Source of the DNA: Candidatus Omnitrophota bacterium
Lineage (GTDB): Bacteria > Omnitrophota > Koll11 > Gorgyraeales > Gorgyraeaceae
Assembly: GCA_018818505.1 (NCBI GenBank)
Contig: JAHIRR010000041.1
Coordinates: 1-5,028 of the forward strand
DNA length: 5,028 nucleotides
Direction of reading: 5' to 3'
Below are positions 1-5,028 of this stretch, one piece after another; within the stretch, counting starts at the first letter, position 1; every line of letters starts with the position of its first letter. A program made the position numbers and the translations under genes. The notes below the pieces were generated by a model. That model had not been told where the DNA came from and did not search any database. It saw nothing but the letters and a program-made list of their open reading frames with translations.

Positions 1-10
1 AGGAGAAAGA

Positions 11-892
11 ATGAAAAAGATATTTTTAGTGAGTCTGTGTTTTATCTTTCTTAGCGCAACAGCTGCAATTTCCCAGGAATCCCAGGATGTACTTAAAAAG
101 TATCTCAGCGACATGAATAGGATATTTATTGAAGTAGAAGAGGCAATGCGTAATCTCAGTATGCGGTTCCTAACCTCTGAAACCGCAGCAGAACAGATAG
201 CAAAGGCCATTGAGAAATTCGAGCCTTTAAAATCGCCTGGGATGTTTGCGTCAGATCACGAGAACATGCTTTTGGCCTTTAAGACCATAAAGAATGGCTT
301 GGAACTTCTTAAAACTGACAAAGAAAAAGCAGGAGAGATAGCAAGAAAGGGCGCAGCTCTTCTAAAGGAAGCAGCTTTGAACATGAAGGCAATGGCTGAA
401 AAAGAAAATCTTATCCCTGAGCAGCCAAAAAGGCCTGAAACCACAAAACCTATTTTGCCGTCACAGACGCCAGCAATGATAGCAGGCACATCTCCTATAC
501 CTTCGCCTCACATTGCTTCTCCTGAAATAGACAATGAAGTCATGGCTGTCAGGACAAATAGCTCTAAGGGGGTAAATATAGCAGATATCTCTGTTAGTTC
601 AACTGTGTCTGGTGCCCCTGTTGTATTGAGTGCAGGAGGTAAAATAGTTTCAATGAAGCCGCAAGGCGACTATTTTATAATAAAAATTAAAACCGATCAT
701 GGTAATGAATTAGAGATAGATGTAAGGCCATCCGCGTGCAATATATTAAAAGGCAATAAGCTCGTCAGTATCGATGAATTAAAAAAGGGCACAGCTGCGC
801 ATATAGTTTATACTAAGAATGCCGATAGGAATCAGGCGGCATTTATAAATATCTTAAGGCCCGAAGATATTGAGGCATTGGAAACCCCGTAG
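11..892 (+). CDS. Secreted protein of unknown function, helical N-half and beta-rich C-terminal domain
   Basis: I do not recognise a named family for the whole protein (293 aa). The start is supported by AGGAG at 1-5, five bases before the ATG. Residues 1-21 form a Sec signal peptide: Lys-Lys, a hydrophobic core of about residues 4-19, and likely cleavage near SATA/AIS. Residues 25-131 are charged and Ala/Leu/Lys-rich, and look like a helical bundle. Residues 135-172 are a Pro-rich linker. Residues 188-285 are beta-rich, with a pattern reminiscent of DUF5666-like small barrels: 'GGKIVSMKPQGDYFIIKIKT', then 'DELKKGTAAHIVYT', then 'QAAFINIL'. The resemblance is from reading only. The export signal suggests a periplasmic or surface location. 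The stop codon directly abuts the ATG of the ComEA-like gene, so the two are probably co-transcribed and may share a role at the envelope. No promoter is visible because the window starts 10 bases upstream. Confidence 0.85.
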   Translation: MKKIFLVSLCFIFLSATAAISQESQDVLKKYLSDMNRIFIEVEEAMRNLSMRFLTSETAAEQIAKAIEKFEPLKSPGMFASDHENMLLAFKTIKNGLELLKTDKEKAGEIARKGAALLKEAALNMKAMAEKENLIPEQPKRPETTKPILPSQTPAMIAGTSPIPSPHIASPEIDNEVMAVRTNSSKGVNIADISVSSTVSGAPVVLSAGGKIVSMKPQGDYFIIKIKTDHGNELEIDVRPSACNILKGNKLVSIDELKKGTAAHIVYTKNADRNQAAFINILRPEDIEALETP

Positions 893-1228
893 ATGTTGGA
901 CATTTCAAGATCAGAGAAAAATTTCATTTTGGCTCTTCTCTTAATCGGCCTCTCCCTGACAGCCTTTTCTTACTATAAAAAAGTAACCCCTGATCCTAGT
1001 GTTGAAACCGTTGATATTAACGCGCCTTGCGTTTTAATCAATATCAATAGAGCCAATGAGTTTGAGTTAGAACGCCTTCCTGGTATAGGCCCGGTCATGG
1101 CAGGAGATATAGTATCACATAGAGAGACTATAGGAGAATTTACAGAGATAGCGCAGCTCAAAGACATCAAAGGCATAGGCAATAAGAAATTCGAGAATAT
1201 TAAGGAGCTTGTAACTATAGGTGAGTAA
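893..1228 (+). CDS. comEA: ComEA-like membrane-anchored helix-hairpin-helix DNA-binding protein
   Basis: The 111-aa protein has an N-terminal membrane segment (about residues 11-27), a short extracytoplasmic linker (29-45) and a C-terminal double helix-hairpin-helix domain (about 48-109). The domain opens with the characteristic 'ININRANEFELERLPGIG' pattern. The first hairpin is around LPGIGPVMAGDIV (62-74). Residues 76-83 (HRETIGEF) match the usual 'R...G.F' linker, and the second hairpin is around IKGIGNKKFENIK (92-104). In the ComEA family this domain binds double-stranded DNA outside the inner membrane during natural transformation and passes it to ComEC. The size and architecture fit a short anchored ComEA. 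The ATG directly follows the TAG of the upstream gene, which implies translational coupling. A comEC remnant lies about 2.5 kb downstream, which supports the assignment. Other HhH proteins of the same shape exist, so transformation is inferred and not shown. Confidence 0.85.
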   Translation: MLDISRSEKNFILALLLIGLSLTAFSYYKKVTPDPSVETVDINAPCVLININRANEFELERLPGIGPVMAGDIVSHRETIGEFTEIAQLKDIKGIGNKKFENIKELVTIGE

Positions 1229-1263
1229 ATGAGTTATAGACACCATTCCTCGATAAGAAATTA

Positions 1264-1292
1264 TTGACAGGAAGGTTTTTTTGTGGTATATT
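1264..1292 (+). promoter_or_regulatory. Sigma-70-type promoter upstream of the large exported protein
   Basis: A perfect -35 hexamer TTGACA (1264-1269) is followed after exactly 17 bases by TATATT (1287-1292), one mismatch from the consensus -10. Transcription would start near 1299, giving a leader of about 55 nt before the GTG start at 1354. The promoter lies in the 110-bp gap after the ComEA-like gene. The downstream gene can therefore be expressed independently of that operon. An alternative TATAAA at 1292-1297 has a spacer of 22 and is less likely. Confidence 0.65.
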
Positions 1293-1340
1293 ATAAATAG
1301 ATTATAAATATCATTAAGAATAGCTTTACTGCTACAGAAT

Positions 1341-1347
1341 GGGGAGG
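1341..1347 (+). promoter_or_regulatory. Shine-Dalgarno that favours a GTG start at 1354
   Basis: GGGGAGG ends six bases before GTG at 1354, which is ideal spacing. The ATG at 1339 overlaps this motif and has no purine-rich site of its own upstream (the preceding bases are actgctacaga). The true start is therefore probably GTG 1354, which shortens the protein by five residues and leaves the signal peptide intact. Confidence 0.65.
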
Positions 1348-1353
1348 AAAATT

Positions 1354-3648
1354 GTGTGCAAAAAGCTAAGTAAAATCACAGCTGTGTTGATCTTGGCAAC
1401 GTTTGTTTTTACCAACGCAAGTTCTGCAGCCATAAATGCTGATACCCTGAGGATTCCCTTGGGGATAAAGCAAAGAGGTCCTGACCTTATTAATAAGCTC
1501 TCATCTGATGAGACTAATTTGAAGGTTGTTAGTGAAATTCTAAATAAAAAAAAGATTAAGCATTCGGATATTGAGCTTTTATTTAAATTGGTACAAAAAG
1601 ATGAATCAGTGAGTGCGCTAATAGCGTTGGAAGTAGCAAGTATGGACAGTTCTAAGAAGTATACAATTAGAGAAGAGTTTAAACAGTGGGCAAGCGACAA
1701 AAATGTTGATTTGTACGAAGTTCGGTTACTAAAGTCTTCTATATTGAACACAGAAAAAGGTTGGGGCCCATTCATAGAATCTGTTTCAAGAGATTCTATA
1801 ATGGCTGAAAAGATATTCAGATCGAACAAGGCAATTTTTTATTCAGGTGTAACTACTGAGTTTAAAGCAGATAATTTGAAGCCAGTGGCTCCTGAAAATA
1901 AAGTTGACCTGACTATGCTTACAGATGAGGCGCGTAAGCTTTTATTGCAACATAGAACAAAAGAACATAAATTTACACCAGAAGAAATTATACTCTGGTA
2001 TGGTACTTTAGTCGGAGGACAAGGGAATAGATTTATAAACTCTCTTGATGATGAACCTAACACTATAAAAGATATAGAACAGCAGCTTGGTGACATGGGA
2101 AAATTTGCCAGACGTTTCAAAGCAGCCCTTCCTTTAGGTAATACTAATATGACAATCCTTGAGGCTCAGATAGGAGACAATAAAAATATAGGCCAGATAA
2201 TAACCGTTATGGGGTCTCATGAAAATAAAGATGATTCTTTAGAATTTATTAAGGCAGTTACTAGTAGGCTAGAGTCTCGTAGTGAAACCAAGGGAGCTAA
2301 AATAGTGTCTTTTACTCAGCCCATCACTCCTACGCGTATCTCAAGAGAAGAAGAATTCAGAAGATTTGCCTCAGTAGACAAAGAAAGTGTAAGCGGAGTT
2401 GACATAGAAAAAATGGGGGAATATTGCAGAAAGCACGCAGGTGAGATAGCTATAGATGATGACGGAAATCCGATATTTGCCACCGAGAATCACTGGGATT
2501 TTACAAAGTTTTTTTTGCAGACTGGTCTATTTCTCGATTTATTTGAAGCAGCAATGGTTGACGGTGAGATCCGCGATGTTATTTTAAGGACGTCCAATCA
2601 GGATGATGTGGGTGCCATGCTTGGAAGAGGAAGACCTTGCGAAATAGCTAAAAATATTTTAATCGATGAGCTGCAAAAGAAAGATGGTCTATATGATCTT
2701 ATTTTAGAAGTCGATGAAATGTCTATGAAAAAATGGCAAGAATACAGAAAAACCAAAGAGTTTAAAGCGAGACTTAGCAAGATAAAGGCTGCTGTCGTAG
2801 AAGTTGGCCTTATGGCAGGTTATGGTACAGGCGGGGGCGTGTTTGATGTGGAAGAAGATACTCAAATAGTTGAAAAGGCTAACATAGTCGGAGATTTACC
2901 TAGTATTGACGCTACTAGTTCCAATGCTATAACCAAGAGTTTATTGGCGGATGCATTAGCCGTTGGTCTAAGATCTGTAGATATAAAAAACTTAATCATA
3001 GAGAGAGAAAGAGACGGTCATCTGTCTGTGGCGCACACAAAAGAACTCGAAGTCGAAGTGCAAAAAGTCGAAACTGACGTAGTACCGATTAGACAACAGA
3101 ACAAGGTTATCAGAAAAAGACCTGTCCAGATGGTAAATAGAGATATTCATGGAATGCTGGGGAGGCCTCATGGGCTCTTAGAGGTCGTGGGGTATTCTGA
3201 GGAGACTTATAGGAAAGAAATGGAGAAGAAGGACAGGGCTTTGCTCAAAGATGATCTTGATTACAACGAGCATCAAAGATTAGAAATAGCTATTGCACGA
3301 AATTTAACATTTGTCCCTGTCAAGCATCTTGCCCAGTGGCGCGCCTCAAGACGCCCAGGTCTGAGCATTGCAAAGTTACTTGGTTATATTGAAAGACAAC
3401 CTGTTTATTCTCCCGAAGCTATATTAGCACGATTACCAATAAAGACTCCTAGAAAATTTCTTAAGGCTTTAATAGCTGAAGGGTATTATTTTTCTGATAA
3501 GCCCAATAAAAATGATGATAAGTATAGAAAAAAGTATAGAATGTACAGGAAAGATTTAAAATTAGCCGAAGCTTTTATTGCTACCAAAGGCCCAATTTTT
3601 ATTACTACTATTCTAAAATTCAAAAGAGAAATCGAGACCAACATATAG
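1354..3648 (+). CDS. Exported UDPGP-family-like nucleotidyltransferase with ADTLRIPL motif
   Basis: The protein is 764 aa from GTG 1354, or 769 aa from ATG 1339; residue numbers here use the longer form. Residues 6-33 form a Sec signal peptide, followed at once by ADTLRIPL (about 34-41). Residues 45-185 are helical and unassigned. Residues about 205-560 show, in order, the landmarks of UDP-sugar pyrophosphorylases. These are a nucleotide loop GGQGNRF (226-232, like GGxGTRLG), KAALPLG with Lys261 then ILEAQI (273-278, like the K-P...LEL..I segment), NHWDF (384-388) with a 'TGLFLDL' helix, and SNQDD (419-423, like the 'vDN' metal site). Last come GTGGGVFDV..TQIVEKANI (496-516, like 'GvV...dg..qvvEYsei') and ATSSNAIT (525-532, like FNxxNI). 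Such enzymes join UTP and a sugar-1-phosphate. The remaining C-terminal part of about 200 residues is Lys/Arg-rich and unassigned. The motifs are divergent, so activity and substrate are unknown. A secreted NTP-dependent enzyme is odd. The gene has its own promoter and lies between comEA-like and comEC genes. Confidence 0.75.
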   Translation: MCKKLSKITAVLILATFVFTNASSAAINADTLRIPLGIKQRGPDLINKLSSDETNLKVVSEILNKKKIKHSDIELLFKLVQKDESVSALIALEVASMDSSKKYTIREEFKQWASDKNVDLYEVRLLKSSILNTEKGWGPFIESVSRDSIMAEKIFRSNKAIFYSGVTTEFKADNLKPVAPENKVDLTMLTDEARKLLLQHRTKEHKFTPEEIILWYGTLVGGQGNRFINSLDDEPNTIKDIEQQLGDMGKFARRFKAALPLGNTNMTILEAQIGDNKNIGQIITVMGSHENKDDSLEFIKAVTSRLESRSETKGAKIVSFTQPITPTRISREEEFRRFASVDKESVSGVDIEKMGEYCRKHAGEIAIDDDGNPIFATENHWDFTKFFLQTGLFLDLFEAAMVDGEIRDVILRTSNQDDVGAMLGRGRPCEIAKNILIDELQKKDGLYDLILEVDEMSMKKWQEYRKTKEFKARLSKIKAAVVEVGLMAGYGTGGGVFDVEEDTQIVEKANIVGDLPSIDATSSNAITKSLLADALAVGLRSVDIKNLIIERERDGHLSVAHTKELEVEVQKVETDVVPIRQQNKVIRKRPVQMVNRDIHGMLGRPHGLLEVVGYSEETYRKEMEKKDRALLKDDLDYNEHQRLEIAIARNLTFVPVKHLAQWRASRRPGLSIAKLLGYIERQPVYSPEAILARLPIKTPRKFLKALIAEGYYFSDKPNKNDDKYRKKYRMYRKDLKLAEAFIATKGPIFITTILKFKREIETNI

Positions 3649-3700
3649 AATATATACTTTTTCATAGACAGTTTGGGCTTTAGATGCAAAAATAAAGAAC

Positions 3701-4210
3701 GTGAATAAAAGCCCGCTTGCTGTAATCGCAATATTTTTTGCATTAGACATTGTCATTGCGAAGTTTTTGCCTGAGGCGATCAAGTTTCATCATGTATTTA
3801 TATTGACCGCGATTTTAATTCTTTCCTCATTTATATTTTCAAAAAACAACCTTCTGTTTTTATCAATAGCTTCTTTTGCAGCGCTTCTTTATATTAATTC
3901 TGATATCCTGCCGAAGGATCATATTATTAATTTTTTAGGAGAAGAAAGTCTTAAGACAGAGGTAGTCGGTATTATAAGAAGCCCCGGCCTGACGCGAAGG
4001 CCGTATTATGGGAAGATTAATTCGATGTACTTGTTTGAGATAGAAGGATTAAAAGATAATGATGAATGGCTGGGAGTTAAGGGTCTGGCTCAGATTAGGA
4101 TACAGACTGAAAAAGATTATGAATATGGAGATAGATTGCTTGTGAAGGGGGGCGATAAGGAGGCCATCAGAGGGTGTCATTGCGAGGACGAAGCCCGAAA
4201 CAATCTCTGA
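3701..4210 (+). CDS. comEC: ComEC N-terminal fragment, truncated by a palindromic repeat
   Basis: This is the 5' part of the gene for ComEC/Rec2, the inner-membrane channel that takes up single-stranded DNA in transformation. The 169-aa frame starts at GTG 3701 behind a weak site (taaagaac). It has three hydrophobic segments (about residues 6-23, 31-47 and 50-66). An N-terminal OB-like/DUF4131 region follows: 'TEVVGIIRSPG', 'YLFEIEGL', 'VKGLAQIRIQ' and YGDRLLVKG (142-150). Genuine sequence ends near Gly158. The last 11-12 residues (CHCEDEARNNL) and the TGA at 4208-4210 are supplied by the repeat at 4175-4260. Intact ComEC is usually several hundred residues long (roughly 400-800) and carries a multi-pass competence domain, so this product cannot form a channel. 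The continuation appears in another frame after the repeat. Identification rests on the two fragments together and on the ComEA-like gene upstream. Confidence 0.75.
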   Translation: MNKSPLAVIAIFFALDIVIAKFLPEAIKFHHVFILTAILILSSFIFSKNNLLFLSIASFAALLYINSDILPKDHIINFLGEESLKTEVVGIIRSPGLTRRPYYGKINSMYLFEIEGLKDNDEWLGVKGLAQIRIQTEKDYEYGDRLLVKGGDKEAIRGCHCEDEARNNL

Positions 4211-4260
4211 GATTGCTTCGTCGTCCGCCACAAAACTTTGGCGGACTCCTCGCAATGACA
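4175..4260 (+). repeat. MITE-like palindromic repeat with 13-bp perfect terminal inverted repeats
   Basis: The 86-bp element is bounded by TGTCATTGCGAGG (4175-4187) and its exact reverse complement CCTCGCAATGACA (4248-4260). Inside are two further hairpins. GACGAAGC (4187-4194) pairs with GCTTCGTC (4215-4222) and encloses CAATC/GATTG. GTCCGCCA (4223-4230) pairs with TGGCGGAC (4239-4246) around an 8-nt loop. The single strand would fold as a three-way junction. Repeats with 'GTCATTGCGAGG...CCTCGCAATGAC' ends are, from general knowledge, scattered through many bacterial genomes and are probably mobilised in trans. It lies inside comEC, separates its two frames and provides a stop codon. No clear target duplication is visible (GGG before, ACG after). 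No transposase is encoded. Confidence 0.85.
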
Positions 4261-4262
4261 AC

Positions 4263-4610
4263 GGCGGTTTCAATTACAGACAATACCTCGAAAGACAGGA
4301 TATATTCGCTCTTATAAATATTAAAGAGGCGAATGTCACTGCCCTATCCCATAATTACAAATCAAACCCCATCCTGAAATACACCTATCTTCTTCGCGAG
4401 AAGCTCAAAAACCAGATCCTTGAAAAGATGCCGCTTAATAGCGGCGCGTTCTTGCGAGCGATTCTCCTTGGTGATCGCTCAGAACTGCCGCAGCATATAC
4501 AGGAGTCGTTCAGAAAATCTGGCACAATGCATATCCTCCCACTACAAAGCAGGAGAAAATATAATTTTTCACTTGCAAGTATCGTTACCCTATCAAAATC
4601 AGTTAGTTAA
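4263..4610 (+). pseudogene. comEC: Second ComEC fragment, out of frame and 3'-truncated
   Basis: Directly after the repeat, the frame starting GGC GGT TTC reads 'GGFNYRQYLERQDIFALI' and later 'LNSGAFLRAILLGDRSELP' and 'FRKSGTMHIL'. These match the ComEC segments that precede the competence domain: '(P)GGFDYRRYLARQGI', 'ALLLGDRs.l', and 'aGt.HiLAISGLHVG'. The match stops at the Leu codon 4536-4538. The 23 residues up to the TAA at 4608-4610 (PLQSRRKYN...) do not resemble ComEC in any frame I read, and ISGLHVG is absent. This fragment is in frame 0 (mod 3), while the 5' fragment is in frame 2, so the repeat also shifted the frame. An ATG at 4428 could give a 60-aa product, but it would be internal to ComEC and is not a gene of its own. 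Confidence 0.75.
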
Positions 4611-4812
4611 GACAAATCAGCCACGCAGGAACTATACAACCCTCTATGTCAGCTTAACCCCAAAACAGACCCAAAAGCTCAAGGATATGGCTAAAAAGCA
4701 TAGAAAATCTGAGTCAGAAACACTGAGAAAAATGCTTGATACCTATTTGGAAGGCATAGAAACCAGAGGCCTGCCTTTTGAAACATACAGAAAAATCTCA
4801 CCTTTGGAATGA
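4573..4812 (+). CDS. Ribbon-helix-helix (CopG/Arc-type) DNA-binding protein, start uncertain
   Basis: The recognisable part begins around 4630 with 'NYTTLYVSLTPKQTQKLKDM', a beta strand followed by helix 1. It continues with 'KKHRKSESETLRKMLDTYLE', a turn and helix 2 with the S.SE.LR..L..YL pattern. This is the layout of RHH regulators, such as antitoxins and plasmid copy-control proteins, which bind operator DNA as dimers. A tail of about 19 residues follows. The start is unresolved: the frame is open back through comEC to a TTG at 4420, but there is no in-frame ATG or GTG near the domain. I list TTG 4573 (79 aa). AGGAG at 4551-4555 would suit an ATT at 4564 better, 8 bases downstream. The gene may have lost its true 5' end at the comEC junction. 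Its stop overlaps the next start by four bases (ATGA). Confidence 0.6.
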   Translation: MQVSLPYQNQLVKTNQPRRNYTTLYVSLTPKQTQKLKDMAKKHRKSESETLRKMLDTYLEGIETRGLPFETYRKISPLE

Positions 4813-4943
4813 AGGTATTGCCAAGGACCATAACTATAGAACAGGACAGAAAGCTCAGGGAAATAGCAGAAAAGACAGGCAGGAAGATCTCAGAGCTGGC
4901 GAGAGCCCAGAAGGCTAAAATAAATTCCATACCTAAAGCCTGA
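4809..4943 (+). CDS. Small RHH-like protein overlapping the preceding RHH gene
   Basis: This 44-aa reading frame starts with the ATG that overlaps the upstream TGA (ATGA, 4809-4812), a typical arrangement for translational coupling. The product reads MKVLPRTITIEQDRKLREIA and then EKTGRKISELARAQKAKINS. That is a beta strand (RTITI), a charged helix (EQDRKLREIAEKTG), a turn (RKIS) and a second helix (ELARAQKAK). The order matches the RHH fold, but helix 2 is short and the C-terminus is basic. It resembles the upstream protein in layout, so a duplicated or paired DNA-binding module is possible. It could act with its neighbour or as a toxin-antitoxin component, but no toxin is visible. The assignment comes from pattern reading of a very short protein. 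Confidence 0.55.
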   Translation: MKVLPRTITIEQDRKLREIAEKTGRKISELARAQKAKINSIPKA

Positions 4944-4955
4944 GTAAATTCCATA
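4921..4955 (+). repeat. Short direct repeat TAAATTCCATA
   Basis: The 11-mer TAAATTCCATA occurs at 4921-4931, inside the 3' end of the small RHH-like gene, and again at 4945-4955 just after its stop. The two copies are 24 bases apart, start to start. This may be a small tandem duplication or a pair of binding sites for an RHH regulator. It may also be chance. Confidence 0.3.
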
Positions 4956-4980
4956 GCAGTAACAGTAGCTTTTCTTTCTT

Positions 4981-5006
4981 TGTGAATAATGTTGATATGT
5001 GGATAA
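4981..5006 (+). promoter_or_regulatory. DnaA-box array (candidate replication-origin element)
   Basis: Three same-orientation 9-mers lie end to end: TGTGAATAA (4981-4989), TGTTGATAT (4990-4998) and TGTGGATAA (4998-5006). The third is a perfect DnaA box (TTATCCACA on the - strand). The first is the one-mismatch variant TTATTCACA, and the middle one has two mismatches. They sit in a non-coding, AT-rich stretch (4944-5028) preceded by a pyrimidine run (4970-4981). Clustered boxes of one orientation are typical of oriC regions, often next to dnaA. The window ends 22 bases later, so neither a larger array nor an unwinding region can be seen. Confidence 0.45.
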
Positions 5007-5028
5007 AGAGAACCACGTAAAACCTTTG

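Noticed and set aside
1546..1553. A8 run as a programmed frameshift site
   Set aside because: The frame is continuous through it, and no alternative product or stimulatory structure is apparent.
1332..1829. Open frame of 165 codons on the - strand
   Set aside because: It is wholly opposite the large exported gene, has no ribosome site, and its sequence is the antisense of a well-supported protein.
3649..3700. Terminator or promoter between the large gene and comEC
   Set aside because: I saw no hairpin with a T-run and no convincing -35/-10 pair in these 52 bases.
4175..4260. Rho-independent terminator or structured RNA
   Set aside because: The hairpins are strong, but no T-run follows. The perfect terminal inverted repeats and the gene disruption fit a mobile repeat better.
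4049..4273. - strand frame crossing the repeat
   Set aside because: It is mostly the reverse reading of the palindromic repeat and the comEC fragment. Such frames arise automatically from this repeat type.
4420..4572. Upstream extension of the RHH frame back to a TTG at 4420
   Set aside because: This part is an out-of-frame reading of the comEC fragment. Its Arg/Cys/Ser-rich sequence looks non-genuine.
4428..4610. A separate 60-aa gene starting at ATG 4428
   Set aside because: The residues are internal ComEC sequence (LNSGAFLRAILLGDRS...), so it is part of a pseudogene.
4691..4954. - strand frame opposite the RHH genes
   Set aside because: The + strand frames show a coherent RHH pattern and an ATGA overlap. 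The antisense product is merely hydrophobic.

Overview
The window is bacterial and moderately AT-rich. All recognisable genes lie on the + strand. Two features suggest a Gram-negative-type, possibly environmental or uncultured lineage: several proteins carry Sec-type signals or N-terminal membrane anchors, and a large protein has the motif ADTLRIPL directly after its signal peptide. From memory I associate an ADTLR-type motif after a signal peptide with Omnitrophota (OP3) genomes. I could not check this, so the taxonomic guess is tentative.

Layout. Positions 11-892 encode a secreted protein of unknown function, with a helical N-half, a Pro-rich linker and a beta-rich C-terminal domain. It abuts 893-1228, a membrane-anchored helix-hairpin-helix protein of the ComEA type, and the two look like one operon. 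A near-consensus sigma-70-type promoter (1264-1292) precedes a 764-769 residue exported protein (1354 or 1339 to 3648). Its central part reads like a divergent UDP-sugar pyrophosphorylase (UDPGP) nucleotidyltransferase. Next comes comEC, the DNA-uptake channel gene, which is broken twice. An 86-bp palindromic MITE-like repeat (4175-4260) ends the first reading frame, and the second fragment stops matching ComEC at 4538, just before the expected ISGLHVG motif. The right end holds two small overlapping genes for ribbon-helix-helix-like DNA-binding proteins (about 4573-4812 and 4809-4943). The last 50 bases contain a compact array of DnaA-box-like 9-mers (4981-5006).

How it fits together. comEA and comEC normally cooperate in natural transformation: ComEA binds incoming DNA and ComEC conducts single strands across the inner membrane. 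Here the channel gene is disrupted, so this copy of the pathway is probably dead, unless the rest of comEC lies beyond the window or the junction is an assembly artefact. The large secreted nucleotidyltransferase-like gene sits between comEA and comEC on its own promoter, as if added to a competence locus. The comEC junction, the tandem RHH genes and the DnaA boxes together suggest a rearrangement or insertion boundary. This could be a replicon or mobile segment, or a chromosomal origin region.
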